A DNA stretch of 64,000 nt, from the NCBI GenBank assembly GCA_019054805.1, contig JAHQIY010000009.1:3162001-3226000 (forward strand), written 5' to 3'. Numbering within the stretch: position 1 is the stretch's first letter; each line of letters starts with the position of its first letter. The notes under the pieces are model-generated. The model ran no database searches and was not told the origin of the DNA. It saw only the letters and a list, made by a program, of their open reading frames with translations. Made by a program: the position numbers and the translations under genes. Source of the stretch: Brachionus manjavacas (Eukaryota > Rotifera > Eurotatoria > Ploima > Brachionidae). Positions 1 to 12,676 of the stretch are shown here, piece after piece.

Positions 1-3000
1 CTACCACATTGTATGGCTTCCATGACCATGTTACCACATCTCCTTTTTTTATTTCAAGATAAGGATGGTCCCAAGCGTAGCCCCGTCCCCATCCTTTGAA
101 AAGTAAAAAAAAAATTTAATCATTTTAAGAATATGTCAAAATTTTTTCTCTTTGAACATTACTCGGATTATGTCCACCATTGGTAATTTCATATACAGTA
201 TGAGCGGCCTGTGACTCACAAATAACATAGTTTGTAGTACAGCTCAAAATAATGCAATTGAATCTTTCAAATGAGACTTTATTAGAAGAACAATCGTCAG
301 CATTGAATCCGTCGCCATAAATGGTAATTAGTGATCCTCCTCTTTTGGAAGAAAATCTAGGCTCAAAAGACGAAACATAAAAAACATATTCAAATTGTTC
401 GCTAGTCCTTGATAAGAAGAATTTTTCAAAACAATAAAATCTTAAAAATAAAATAAAAATAAATTACTTTGCTTTTCCTAATGAGCCGATCGGAATTATC
501 AATGGATACAAGCCTGGTTCATTTGATGGACTTTTGATTACAACAGAACCAGAATTAGACGAAACAATTTTGGCAAGTTTAGAACCAACAAAAACTTGAA
601 TATTCTCCACTGAAAAAGTTCCATTAATTGTTATTGTCTCATCGCCTGTTACCCTCAGCTTTGTTTTAGATATACTCGTCACTTGAGGTGTATTGTCATA
701 ATCATAGGAAAATGCTCCAGGTAGAGTTTTATCATGACCACCTTCCGTAATTAGAACATCCACAGTCTTGTTAGTGTTTGTTGGCTTTGAAAAAAATTAA
801 AATTAAATACTAATTTAACAATAAAATGTTGTAAAATTTAATATTAATTTTTTGTATTTAATAAAATTTAAGCAATTTAAATTTATAATTACATTAGATG
901 GAACTATACAAGTAATTAGATTATAACTATTTGCCACGACTGGACAATCGTTTCCATCAATTGATACCTTTGTGTTGACAGTGAAGCCTTTACCAGTGAT
1001 GTTTACAGTTACTCCACCTCCAGTACCACTTGTCACTGGACTGACAGATAAAGCGTCAAGCTCAAATGTGTATTTGGCATTGGCCGCTGTCGAATTCAAA
1101 CTTGCTAAACCCTTTCCGATTACATTTAAGCTATAAGAATAGCTTCCCAAAGGTCCATGGCCAGGAACACATTCCAATTTAGTCTCACTTGCTGATACAA
1201 TATCACAAATTGTTTGACCAATTCTAACAATATTGTTTTCACGATTTAGATCAAATCCGTAGCCATTTAGAATAACAAGACTTGAATTGTGTTCATTAAT
1301 TGATTCGACTACAGGTGTCTTGTCATTTGTCCATTCGAAATCACATGAACCAGAACATTTTGAAATAATTCCACCTATAGACACGGTGATCTAATTTTAA
1401 TATAAAACAAAAAATATAAAAAAACGGGTGTCAAGGACAAAAAACAAAAAGAAAACACACACTTGAGGCTTTTGATGAAAAGTCCTCATGATATTATCAG
1501 TTAATGGAGCAAATATTGCATGACCAATTTGAATTTGCTTTGTGGAAATTTGTGCTGAATTTCCCACTAGCGAATGTGAATCCTTAAATTTTAAAATTAA
1601 TTTTTTCAACTTTATTTAGAAATAAGCTTATTAAAATTACTATTGTCATTTGTGGTTTGCTTCCTCCAGACTGCCATTTAATCCTCCATTTATAGCCAGC
1701 ACAGTTTTTACTACGTTCAACAGACACTTGACCCATATCCTTTGCTGACTCTAGATAATTTTTTAGCGATTCATCATCAATATTGGCACCAATATCTGTG
1801 GAAAAAAATAAAATAAAAAAAACCTTGGCAATTTTTAATAGAAAAACCTTGGAAATTTTTGGTATTCCACAGCAAATTGAAAGAACCATTTACCGGTGGA
1901 TTGGCAGATTGGTCACGAGTTATTGGAACATCTGGAAAGTTACGTATCGAAATAGTATCGAGACCATTTAGGCAATTGTTTGGCTTGTATCTAAGAGCAA
2001 ACGTTTTGTCATTTGGTGAAGTAATAAAATCTAGTTGAGATGGAATAATTGGAACATTTGGATACAATCGCCTTGTTGTAATCAGTCTAGGATCTAAACA
2101 AACATTTTTTTTTTTTTGAAAAAATAAAAGTTTAATTTATTTTTGAGGAATTTGTTTACCATCATATCCGAGTGGCACATTGTTTCTAAGCGAAACAGTA
2201 TCAACATAGCTTGTTTGAGTAGAAAATGGATACAATGTGGCCTTGGAAAAAGTGTTAAAAAATTTGTAAAATTAGGTATTTAAGATTTTTAAATACTCTA
2301 TGAATAAGAACTGTTCCAATGTTGTCAGCAACATTAGTTACAATGTCAAAGCATGAGTAATGCCATTCACCATCTGCAATTGTGTCTACTGAAATTGATT
2401 TGTAATAAATTTGATCACTTGAGCTCTTAAATTGAAGATCAATTCTGTAAAAAGCGATTTTTTGCTTGTAAGCAAAACAGAGCTTGAAAATTGATCAAAA
2501 TTTAAAATTCACTTTTAATTTTTATGCTTTAATTTTAAATAATTACGTATTTAAATGAAGTAAACGCTTTTATGTCATTAAAAAGAGTAGAGCTTTTAGA
2601 TGAACATAGGCCACAAAAGGTGGTTTCATTTAGATTTCCTTCTAAAATGCTCGAACATGTTTCAAAATCATTCAAAAAATGAACATTTTCTGTTTTTTCT
2701 TGAACAGAAACTGGACACCTTATTCCAAATGTCCTTTTCAAAACAGCTTTTATCTAAAAATAAAAGTATAATTCAAAATTTTTCTACAAAAATTAAAATT
2801 ATTTTCAATTTTTTTACATTATAACTTGTATCAGTAAAGCTAAACAACGGTGAATGTTGTCCTTGTACAGTTACTTGAACATTCTGTCCAGATGCAATTC
2901 CTTTTGTTTCCTCTTCAACTTGCATAATCAAATTGCCACTTTTTTCTTCCAAATTTGATACATCGCCCAGATCTTCGGAAAATATCACTCGAAATATCTT

Positions 3001-5321
3001 GATCATTGGATCATTAGATGAAACTGGACTGACAGAAACTAGATTTGGGCCTAACGTTGGCAAATCGTTGAGTGCATTTTGTAAATTAAGAGCCGTAGTT
3101 GACTCAAAATCAAACAAAACTAGAATGAAAAGAAAAAGTTTAGAATAATAAGTTTAATCAAAATTAAAATATTTTATTTTCTATTTTAAAAATAAATTTG
3201 TGAATTACTTGTTTCCACATTTTCAAATGAAAGAACATAGGGCACATTGAACGAAGAGTTGAGAGTTATTATTTGAATTTCAGAAACTCCAGTTCCCAAA
3301 GTTATATTTGAGTAATCAGCTGTCTTTGAAAATTAAAAAAAGAAAATTAAATTATTCTTGTTCTAAAATATTTAAAAAAAAAAAAAACATTAATTACAAA
3401 TTCTTCTCTAGTTTCGGTCGAACGAATCTCGATTTCTTGAATTTCATTTTTAACATTACTGGTTATTGTATCAACTAACTTTGTGTCATAGAATCTTGCA
3501 TTAATTTTCAACTCAAAAGTTCCCAAACTCGAAGAACCAATTGATTCAATATAATAACTTTATTAAAAAAGTTAATCAAAAATTAAAAAGTAATAAAAAA
3601 TATTTGGGAAAAAAATTACTTTTTTCCAGCTTCTAGATCTACTTTTGAATAATCAACAGAAGAATCTTTGTTGCTTGAAACAATGGTCATGTCACCTGGA
3701 TTCTCGGTCAAACTTAGATAGACTTTTGCATGGCCATCAGTTTCAATGGGAAAATCGTAGCTTCCTGATCTCAATGGAGCAAAATAGCCTTTGAACCAAA
3801 CTGTGACTGGGTCTGCTTGACTAATCGAAACACTCATGTTTTTGGTGAAATATTCAACTGCAGACAAAGATGGCAAAGACAAGAGTAAATTATCAAAATC
3901 AGTTGTTTTATTATCCACAATTAGATTGATGCCTCTGCCTCCATAGAAATAATTTCTATTATAAACTGGATCAGCTGGTACTTGACATTCCAATGTGGAG
4001 TCATAGTAATTATTTGACATAAATGCTGTTAGCGCACATGGCTCATTTCCAATTTTTATGTTAGCTGGTATGTCTTGGTCAGTGTAGAAATGATTTCCAG
4101 TTATGGTTAGTTTAAGGCCTCCATTTGTGCTTCCACTTTGATAATTAAGCTCATCAATTTGAGCATAGCTTTCAAAATTGTAGATTTTTTCATCAGCTGA
4201 AATGTAGAAAATTGACGACGATGCCAAAGAACGTCCATACTCCTCAGAAACCAGAATAGTGGCATTGAACACATTTACTTCATGACCCTCAAGTTTACAC
4301 ACCAAGGTATTTGTTGTCAAGTTTTGATAGACCAAATTGGTGTCTGGATTGATTAGATTGCAGAGTTGACCATTGAAATAAATTCTGGATATTCTAGCAC
4401 CTGCATCATCCGCACATGGATCTTCATCGCGAGTGTAGCACAAAGTCTTGAAATCTCCTTTTAGAGTGACCATTGAGCCAGGTGTAGCACTGATGGGCTC
4501 TAGGGATGTTAGTTTTGGTGTTGTCCAATCAACCACTCTCACATCAGCATTCTCAATATTTATGTACTGTTCAAATGGAATCAGGTTTCCATTTACCTTT
4601 ACTCGAACTGTATAGGTTCCTTCTGGCATAGCTCTTTAGGAAAAAAATTCAAGTTTGCATTAAAAACAAAAAAAATAAAAACAAAAAAAAAATTACGCAG
4701 CATAGCAGGTTATTTGTGTTGAAGTCACCTTGTCTGTGTGAATTGGACAATCATATGAATTAAATTCATTGACAATAATTACTTCATTAGAATTATCTTC
4801 TGTTGGGGCGAATGCAAACAAATTTTGGGCAAATCCTTTTAATTTAAAATATTTTTTTTTAATTATTACCAAAACTAAAAATTAATTTTTTTTCACTTTT
4901 TCCGTAGATCCAAAGCATAGTTCCACCATTGCGACTCACTGTGTTGATATAGTTGGCTCCATTTTTTCTAGTTGTTACATAATCAATTACGGCATCAGTT
5001 GGTTGAACACAAGGAGACCAACTTCCTGAAAAAGTCAAGCATTTGGGAACATAATCTAATATTGTATTGTTTGGATAATTTATAATACAATGATTGTATT
5101 CTTTGCCCTCAAAAGTAAAAGGAATTTTGCAGAATTCTCCACTCACTGTTTTTACTTCAAGTTCAAAAATTTAGAAATAGACGTGATTTAGCAAAATATA
5201 AGATCATACTTGGGCAAATCTCTACATTAGGATCATTTAAATCGGCGTCCCAAAAGTTGGTGCAAGCCTCAAGCAAATGATTTTTTAAAAATAAAAGAAT
5301 TAATAAAATCAATTTTTTCAT
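1..5321 (-). CDS. Fibrocystin-L (PKHD1L1)-like receptor, N-terminal part, multi-exon
   Basis: Large secreted or membrane protein entering on the minus strand; the 3' part lies beyond the left edge. ATG at 5321-5319 starts a signal peptide (MKKLILLILLFLKNHLLEA). About 17 exons follow, separated by 50-90 bp GT-AG introns, for example 5321-5210, about 5157-4905, 4838-4697, 4631-3620, 3559-3398, 3323-3209, 3117-2818, 1391-890, 785-467 and 99-1. The order is IPT/TIG repeats, then a PA14-like module (around 3620-3860 plus the next exon), repeated fibrocystin-type segments (CAGYKWRIKW near 1700; DIGANIDDESLKNYLESA near 1790), more IPT/TIG repeats, and a stretch at 99-1 (GYAWDHPYLEIKKGDVVTW) like that in fibrocystins. 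IPT-PA14-IPT is the order known for PKHD1L1. Family call is firm; orthology is inferred. All exons checked stay open, so the gene looks functional. Confidence 0.82.
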
Positions 5322-6390
5322 TTTGATTTTTTATATTTGAAATTTTAATTTAAAATCTTTTATTTATACTGTTTTAATTTCTCAATTAAAGCTTAGGGGC
5401 TGTGCTTTTTTTGATAAAATTATTTAAATTTTGTTTTTAGTTATCGTTAAACATTTGGAAAATAAATTTTCAAAAGAATGCCTTCAGGGATTTGTTTCGT
5501 GTTAGCTCTTGTATTACCAGGTTCTTAATTCTGTTCTTTTGTTTGCTTTTTAAATAATTTTGCGCTTCTAAATATTTTACTTAATAACATTACCAGAAAA
5601 TGCTTTGTCAATAAGTTATTTTTTCTTTTAACTTTTAATTTATTGAAAGAATATTAACATTAACGAATCCTTTAGAAATTTATGCAAAACACCCGTGATT
5701 TCAAATAATTCAATAATATTTGAAAATATTAAAAAAAATATTCATGGTTTCTGACAAATAAAATAATGTAGTTTATTACCTGTTGATCATTTTGAAAAAA
5801 AAAAATAATCACCTTAATTTAACACATTTAGATATTTTAATTAAATGTTCTTGGATTTAGCTAAAACTTTAATCAATGAAGATTTTTTCCTTTTTTTTTA
5901 AATATACTTTATATTTTATTAATTCACTTCAAATAGAGTTATATAAAACTTTTAAATCCAATATTTAATAAAGAATAAAGTAAAATTTAAGACACACATT
6001 TTCATTATTATTATTATTATTAATTTCAAAATTTAACAGGCCCAAAACACTTAACACTGAATTAGGAATTGGGAAAGAGTTATCAGGTAAAATTAATATT
6101 AATATTTATAGAGTAGATTAATATTAAATTTCGGAAAAAATATTAAAAATTTGTTTTGAAAAATTTTTTAAATTTTATGAATTAAAATTTTGATCCTAAA
6201 ATCTTTAATTTCTCAATTTTTAAAGCTAAGTTATTATTTTAGTTTTTAAAGTAAAATATCAATTTAGATACCAGATAATTAATAATAGGGTGAAATATAA
6301 TAATTAATCGGTAATCTAAATTATTTAGGCGTAAATAAATCAAAAGAGTGTTTAATATAAAAATTCTAAAATTAAAAATTAATTAATTAA
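5322..6390. other. AT-rich spacer, no convincing gene
   Basis: Very A/T-rich with homopolymer runs and no long ORF. The only coding-like trace is an ATG at 5478 followed by about 15 codons reading like a signal peptide (MPSGICFVLALVLP) up to a possible splice donor. I could not connect it to a downstream exon: the best acceptor, near 6040, leads to a stop. It lies divergent to the fibrocystin-L-like gene, so promoter sequence may sit here, but none is identifiable. Confidence 0.5.
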
Positions 6391-6394
6391 TTGT

Positions 6395-7170
6395 AGGGTG
6401 TCGCTGGACGCAAAAGTAGGTACCTGGATAGAAGGACCCATCTTATGCCCACTCATACCCTGGGATGGTCCGGGTTGGGTAAGCTAGCTGCAATGCGTAA
6501 GAGCTTTAGCTCGATTTATTTTGTTAGGGCCGTTTCTGATCTTATTATTTGGATCATGTCTCCCCTGGTCTGAGAGTGGGCAATTCCAAGATAGAAAGTC
6601 AATAGCTGTTACTTAAAGATTCTCGGAACGAGTTTTGTTGGTTGTCTTTATACTTTCTCAAGAATGTTTTTTTTTTTGGTTTCTTTTGGCAGAACTTACT
6701 GATCTCTAAACCAGCTTTGGTCAATGCCCTCGTTGATCCTGTCTGTTGTTTCCAGGAGATCGGTCATTTTTGATTTGTTCAGACCAAAACCGTGTTGCAT
6801 GGGAGCGATAAGTTTATTGCTGAAGAGATGTTCCTGCTGATCTTGAAGTTTCTCTAACTGTCGAGGAACTAGAATCTAGAATCGCTTCAGAACCTATGCT
6901 GATTCTACACCATACTTGTTCAATGCTTACCTTCGGTAGCTTGTGTTAATCGATTTAAAAAGTTTTGATGTCGCCGCGGACATAAATTGCAACACCATCA
7001 CGACAATACCACTCTGTTTCTGATATAGAGCTTTTAATTAGTGAGACTGAATATGCTGTGGTCGCATAATCAGGTCTCTGTGATCATGATTCCCTGTTGG
7101 AAGTTGTGATACCCGAATACTGAGTTGATGTCGCTCCATTTGTTGACCAAGGAAGTTGCATTTATATAGA
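6395..7170 (-). mobile_element. LINE remnant (CR1/Jockey-type), internally deleted
   Basis: Read on the minus strand, this higher-GC block holds pieces of an APE-type endonuclease and a reverse transcriptase in LINE order. First comes endonuclease sequence (ITET near 7065, then DGVAIYVRGDIK near 6985). RT finger sequence follows (MQHGFGLNKS near 6790, LLETTDRINEGIDQ near 6740). Last is an ORF2 C-terminal end (an arginine-rich RGDMIQIIRSETALTK-like stretch near 6530). Frames change repeatedly and the RT core is absent, so this is a dead, internally deleted copy. It belongs to a different family from the LINE that dominates 37-64 kb. Confidence 0.7.
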
Positions 7171-7204
7171 AAAAAATTAGATTATAAGAGCTTATAAAAT
7201 TATT

Positions 7205-8300
7205 TCACTATGGTTTTGATAATAACTCATTAGGGCTAATGTCTGACTATTTTAATAACAGATCACAAATAGTTAAATTACAAAATACGCATTCAAAACC
7301 TGGTAAACTAAAATATGGAGTCCCTCTGGGGTCTGTACGTGGTCCTCTTCTTTTTTTGATTTTTATTAATGACCTTCCATTCTGCAATATAAAGGCTTTT
7401 ATTGAGCTTTTTGCTGATGATACAACTTTAGCCAAGTCTGGGGAAAAATTAGAAATGATTTTGAAAGATTTTGAACAAATAATTGAGGATTTAAATGAGT
7501 AGTGCTATTTTAATAAGGTCGATATAAACTGGAATAAGACTTTTATTATGATTTAGAAAAAATTTAAAAAAAATAGAATTTCCTAAAAAAATCGAAATTA
7601 AGGGCGCTTCAATCGATGTTGTAAGTGAGTTTAAACTTTTGGGTTTACCATTGATGATAAATTAAATTTTATGAAATTAGTTTCAGAAGTCTGTCTCAAT
7701 GTGAATAAAAAACTTTTTTCGATAAAAAGACTATTTTATTTGTGTACTTCTGTTAAAATTCAATTTTTTAAATCATTTATTTACCTTATTTTAATAATTT
7801 TATATTTTTCAAAAGAAGCAATACAGCGTTTAGCTAATTGTTTCTATTTGTTTATTTATAAACTACTTGGATTAAATTTGAATTCATCGAATTTTAATGA
7901 ATAAAATAATTTGTTAGAAAAATATGGTCTATTTGCTTTTCAGCAAAGAGCCTTGGAAAGAATGTTAACTTTTTCCTTTAAAATAATTAATTTTGCAAAT
8001 GCACCACCACTTTTAAAAGAACAGCTAGTTAAAAATGATACTAGAAATTTGAAATATGATTTAAGAAATAAAGATCAAATAATCGAATGTGGATCAAGAT
8101 CAAAAAGTGGTGAAAAAACTTTTAAATATGTTTATTCAAGATTATCTAACAATTTCATCGTTGATAAATTGGTATTAAAGTTTAGTACATTTAAACTGTC
8201 AATGTTTAACAATATTAACTTGATTTATGACAAATCAATTAAGTCTTTTGATAATTTAAATTTGAATTTTAAAAGTTATTTTTTTTGAATTTTTTTTTTT
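7205..8300 (+). mobile_element. LINE 3' fragment (reverse transcriptase C-terminal part)
   Basis: The plus strand encodes the RT region around the catalytic box: YGVPLGSVRGPLLFLIFIND (a mutated GVPQGS.LGPLLF motif) at about 7311-7370 and LFADDTTLAKSGE at about 7410-7445. After frameshifts come thumb and C-terminal segments (7671-7904 and 7911-8288) ending near an A/T-rich tail at 8290. It is 5'-truncated and broken by several stops and frame changes. The C-terminal piece (GEKTFKYVYSRLSNNF) is homologous to a shorter fragment at 52340-52560, so both come from one family. Confidence 0.78.
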
Positions 8301-9008
8301 TTTATATTAAACATTTTGATATATTGTATTTTAATATATTTATTTTAATTTAAATAAATGAAGAGTTAATCAGTCTATTCAATAGATAAGGGCACTAGCC
8401 TGTTGATTAACCTTGAAACTTTAAATAATGTTCTAGGAAAACATCGAACGAAAAAAAATAGCATAGTATTTTTTTCAATTTTAATTTAAAATTATTTGAT
8501 TCTTAAGAATATATTCAAATTAGTATTTATAAAAGTTTAAAATAGAATTGGAAATGCATAGTTTTTATTGTTTAATTTAGGTGTTTTTCTCAATCTTTAG
8601 TGTAAAAACATTTTATTCTTTTAAAAAAATAAAACCAGAATACAATTCGAATTGATTGTTTCAAACTTTAATCAGATGATTGCCACTATTTTATTTAATA
8701 TAATTTCTTTTTTAAATCTTTTCATTAATTCTGAAGCAATTTTATTTAAAATTTAAAAATTTTAATCTTTATTAGTTTTATTTTTTTTCCAAGTAAATTA
8801 AATGGTTCAGTTTTTTAGGTTTAACAAAAATTCATTCATACTTTAAATAGCATTAAAAATATACTCTGTTTTGAATTTTTTTAACAAGATAAAATAGAAA
8901 TTTGCAAATTTTTTTAAAAATTGAAAAAAAAACACTTAAAATTTATTTCTAAATCTTTGAAAAAATAATTTAGCAAATTAATTTCCTTAAAAAATATTAC
9001 CATTATCT
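8301..9008. other. AT-rich noncoding spacer with one copy of a dispersed repeat
   Basis: No ORF of note. Positions about 8385-8415 hold a short repeat (CACTAGCCTGTTGATTAACC) that recurs with small changes at about 45688-45722 and 54050-54085. The rest is low-complexity A/T sequence. Confidence 0.5.
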
Positions 9009-9354
9009 TAAATTTAGGCAATGTGAAAGATGAGTACAAAAATTACAGTACAAAAAGTAAAAACGCTATATTTTTTTTCTAATTGTATAAAAATGGTTCT
9101 GTAAACAGTACAATATTGTACAAATTTTTTAGAAACGAATACCAAGCTCTGCAAAAACTCTGCAATTTATTGCATATGGTGTGCATTTTACAGAAAAATG
9201 CAGAGTTTTTGCAGAGCTTGGTATTCGTTTCTAAAAAATTTGTACAATATTGTACTGTTTACAGAACCATTTTTATACAATTAGAAAAAAAATATAGCGT
9301 TTTTACTTTTTGTACTGTAATTTTTGTACTCATCTTTCACATTGCCTAAATTTA
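9009..9354. repeat. Perfect long inverted repeat (156-bp arms, 34-bp loop)
   Basis: Left arm 9009-9164 and right arm 9199-9354 are exact reverse complements when read base by base; the loop is 9165-9198. Transcription of either strand would give a 156-bp perfectly paired hairpin. Inside the arms, at 9044 and mirrored at 9319, a TACAGTACAAA motif resembles the tip of the Tc1-like element at 12677 (TA then CAGTACAAAG). A fold-back or MITE-type DNA element is therefore one explanation; a recent palindromic duplication is another. An 88-codon open frame across it is a by-product of the palindrome. Confidence 0.95.
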
Positions 9355-9564
9355 CTGTTTTCAGTACTTTTTATACTCTTTCTTGATGTAAATGAATAAC
9401 TTTCAATAATTTAGACTTTAAACATCGTACTTTTTCAATTCTTTCAAGATTAGCTAGATTTTTCTCATTTAAAAAACCAAAAAAAAAGCATTAACCACTT
9501 TCTTAATTGTTTTTTATGAATATGTGAGTTTTTTTAACTTTTTTGAATTTACTGAACATAATTT

Positions 9565-9990
9565 AGAAAGTCCGGGGTGAACAGAGGAATATGAGGGAAC
9601 AAGAGGGAACTGTCCAGTCAGGCCTCAACCAAATTAACACAGATGGCTAATTTCTTTACGAACAGAGTTGTCAATGGGTGTAATGCTCTCATCACCGCGG
9701 TCACAGACTCCGACTCTGTCAATCAATTCAAGAATCGCTACGATACCTTAATGACCAGTCACCAAGTTTTTACTACATATCATTTTGTTATTTTACAAAC
9801 AATTTCTACAATTTACTTTTGTACTGTAAATAATTTCTTTTGACTCTAAAAACTTAAACGTTCTTAAATCTCTGTAATTATTTTCCTTGTACACCGCAAT
9901 ATGCTACCTTAGGTGATCTCCTAGTTGGCCGCCTGCGCAAGCTTGCTTGTCTTAGCTTTTTTATCATTATTATAATATGAACATTTTTAA
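9565..9990 (+). mobile_element. LINE 3'-end fragment
   Basis: Short fragment encoding the typical C-terminus of a CR1/Jockey-type ORF2: an RGNKREL-like stretch followed by NFFTNRVVNGCNALITAV and VNQFKNRYDTLM (about 9640-9755). Further tail sequence to about 9960 is followed by an ATTATTATAATA simple run. Severely 5'-truncated. Not the same family as the 37-64 kb LINE. Confidence 0.65.
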
Positions 9991-10183
9991 TTAAAAATAA
10001 AATAAATTTAATTTAAGCTTATATTCCACTTTGGCATTACTTTTTATTTTATTTTATTTTTTTACATCGTCTATGACGTGATTTTAGATAATAATTTAAA
10101 AAAAAGCTTTTATATTAAATTTTTTTAATAAAATATTTGATCTTATTCATTTCTTTATTTATTAAAATTTTTAGATATTGTTT

Positions 10184-10824
10184 TTATTTTGTGCATGAAG
10201 TATCATTTATCACAAGATTTGCTTTGTTTAAATCGGCATTAAAAGTCTTAAGTAATAATAAAATTTCAAATATTTCATTAAAATTATTCAGTTGTTTTTC
10301 TCTTTTAAGCAGATAATATGAATCAATCAATTCAAGGGATGAATAGACATGAAAATTGCCACATCCATATACAAGAAGATATTTATCATCTAAATGTACA
10401 ATTTGATATTCCATTAAAACATCAATGAATAGGGCAGGACTCACAATCACTCGTTTTGAACCAAATAGACTTTTTTTTTTATACACTAAATTCATTGTGA
10501 GTGGTTTTGACTGATTTGAAGTGATTGTAAAAATTGATTCGTTCGATTTTTTAAATTGAAATTTGGAACATTTGTTGTCTAGTGTGACAAAATCTTCAGA
10601 AACTATTTGAAGATACCAATCGCCCAACATCTTAAAATAAAAAAAAGACTATTTTTTAAATAGTTACCAAAAATAATTACTTCGCTCAACTTAAATGGTT
10701 TTTGTGTATATTTTAAGCATATTTTTGGTGGAAATGGAAACTCTGGATATCTAATTGAAGCTAACTTGGCTGATAATATAAGAACTTGGGAAAATATAAA
10801 AACTAAAAAAAAATTAAAATTCAT
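10184..10824 (-). CDS. Small secreted lipocalin-like protein (two exons)
   Basis: Exon 1 is 10824-10681 and exon 2 is 10630-10184, joined in phase 0 across a 50-bp GT-AG intron, giving 196 residues. The ATG at 10824 opens a hydrophobic signal peptide (MNFNFFLVFIFSQVLILSAK). The mature part has a proline-rich start, one early Cys (KICLKY), the lipocalin-like GDWYLQIV motif at the exon junction, and three more Cys (DNKCSKF, VYGCGNF, DTSCTK). Four cysteines and the G-x-W motif fit the apolipoprotein D type of lipocalin, which binds small hydrophobic ligands outside the cell. No family member is close enough to name. A TTG-initiated longer reading frame was rejected in favour of the ATG preceding the signal peptide. 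Confidence 0.62.
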
Positions 10825-10860
10825 TTTTAAATAAATGAATGGAGCTAAAATCAAACTTAA

Positions 10861-11310
10861 GCTTTATAACTTTTTCTAAAGGTAATGCTAAAATGTCATC
10901 ATATAATGTAGAAATTTTAATTAAAGTGGAATTTATCATTTCATTAATATTTTCAAAATTAATAATAAATACATCTCTTTTCTTTCAAGATTTTAAGACC
11001 ATTTGAAATTTAAATGTTTTGTTTAGATATAAACAAGGTTTATTAGGGTTTAAAGCAAAAATTTTTAATGTATAATTTTGTGTTAGAGTGCTTTAAAATT
11101 TATTTATAAAATTATGTTTATATTATTACTACAATACATTTAATTGTATAAAATTTTAAGATTGATCTTTTGATCTGAACCTTATGATTAGTCTTCAATA
11201 AATAATAGACTAAATGATATGGCCCGTATTTAATAAAGTATCTAAAAAAATGAATTTGGTATCTAATTTAAATTATATGATATCTTATATAATGGCTTAA
11301 ATTTTTTGGG
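10861..11310. other. AT-rich spacer, nothing recognised
   Basis: Upstream region of the lipocalin-like gene. Low-complexity A/T sequence without ORFs or repeats I could match elsewhere. Confidence 0.45.
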
Positions 11311-11314
11311 GGTG

Positions 11315-11830
11315 ACAAATTTAATTTTTTTAAGATAACAAAAATAACTAAAAGTGGTGACTAATTTAATCTATTTTAGCTGACAATAAAAAACTAATTA
11401 TTCTGACAAAAAACTAAACGACTGACAAATATATATATATTGAGATGACTATTTAATGATTTTGCACTGACAAAATTTTATTCATTTTTATTTTATTTTA
11501 GTTCTAATTAAGCTATTTAGTTCGACTTGAGTGGAAATCAAAAGTAATGAACCTTATGCTTCACAAGGAGTGAATAAGGAAAAAAAAAGAAAAGCAATAT
11601 AGTAATTTAATTCTCTAAGATTGTAAGGAATGAACTTAAATTGTGACGTTTTCTCATAGTTGACTCTAGCTTAATGATGAGATTTGAACAAAAAGGTTTG
11701 TCATAATCGTCGGGAGCTGAAAAAGTATTTTTGTCACTCAAATAATTATTTCATCATTCAATTAATTTATTTGTCATCATATGTAGTTTTTTGTCAGTAG
11801 ATTTAGTCTTTTTTGTCAGTAAAAAAATAA
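11315..11830. repeat. MITE-like element with clustered TGACAAA motifs in inverted arrangement
   Basis: The left part (11315-11475) carries about six TGACAA/TGACTA motifs, several extended as CTGACAAAAAACTAA. The right part (11730-11825) carries about four copies of the reverse complement TTTGTCA (AGTTTTTTGTCAGTAGATTT). The centre is unrelated single-copy sequence. Inverted clusters of a short subterminal motif are typical of binding sites of some DNA transposases. No transposase is encoded, so a non-autonomous element is inferred. Exact ends and a target-site duplication are not resolved. Confidence 0.4.
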
Positions 11831-11879
11831 AAGATATATAATAAAATTAATTATTTATTTTTTTATTTAATTTATTTGT

Positions 11880-12350
11880 TTTCTGTACCGAGCTAGGGCT
11901 CCTTCAGAATAAATTAAAAAAAAAACAAATTAAAGTTAATAAGCTAAAAAAAAGAAGACATAGATTGCTACATGTGGCACATGTTTACATAGTTCAAGTT
12001 TCAGGAAAAAAGGAGGAAATAGTAAGGTGGCAATTACACAATGGAGTTGGGTATTCAATATATCTCGATTCGAAACCTTCTTTGTATTCCTCCACCAGTC
12101 TTACAACTAATGGAATAGAATGTCTCAGTCCTGTCCCAACATGTCTCTCACTCAACTCAAAAAGCCGATTCGAGACTTTTAGTAATATAAGCTTATTAAA
12201 AGCCTCATGATGCACCATGTTGGAGGGAGTATCATATTTTAACCTAAGGAAAGATCTTACTCCTGTATTCTGAATTGCTTATAGTTTTCATTTAATAAGC
12301 CATTCTTCTAGTTAGTTGGTTATCTAGTTTATTTATTTATCTTATTTTAC
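11880..12350 (-). mobile_element. LINE 3' fragment, dominant family, internally deleted
   Basis: Minus-strand copy of the 3' end of the LINE at 57190-60600. It has the ORF2 C-terminus (VSNRLFELSERHVGTGL, then EEYKEGFESRYIEYPTPLCN) and the characteristic 3' tail (TTCTGAAGGAGC then AGCTCGGTACAG and an A/T-rich run) ending near 11880. At about 12277 the homology jumps roughly 340 bp upstream in the element, so there is an internal deletion. It stops near 12350. Confidence 0.8.
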
Positions 12351-12676
12351 TACTGATCTGATTCTTTCGGGAAGGAAATTTTTACTCGTTTCAAACCGTT
12401 TTTTACTTGACTATCTTTGCACAAAATTTTTTATGAACCGAATGATGAACCGAATGATGGTGACGTGTTTTTCGAAAGTAAAATTAATTAAAAAATTTAT
12501 AGCCAATTTAAATGATTTTTAAGATAAATCATTAATTGATAAGAGTTTGAAAAATATAGACACGAAAGTTAATATGACGGATAATCTGAAGATGTAATAT
12601 TTTTATTAACAGCGAAACAATTTATTTGAAAAATTTTTAATTAAAATTAAATCAATTTATTTATAAAAAATATTTA

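Noticed and set aside
5478-6088. Possible secreted-protein gene starting MPSGICFVLALVLP with a second exon near 6040
   Set aside because: The joined frame hits a stop at once and no further exon was found; kept only as a remark in the spacer.
9083-9349. 88-codon plus-strand ORF
   Set aside because: It spans the perfect hairpin and reads its two arms in turn; no protein-like composition.
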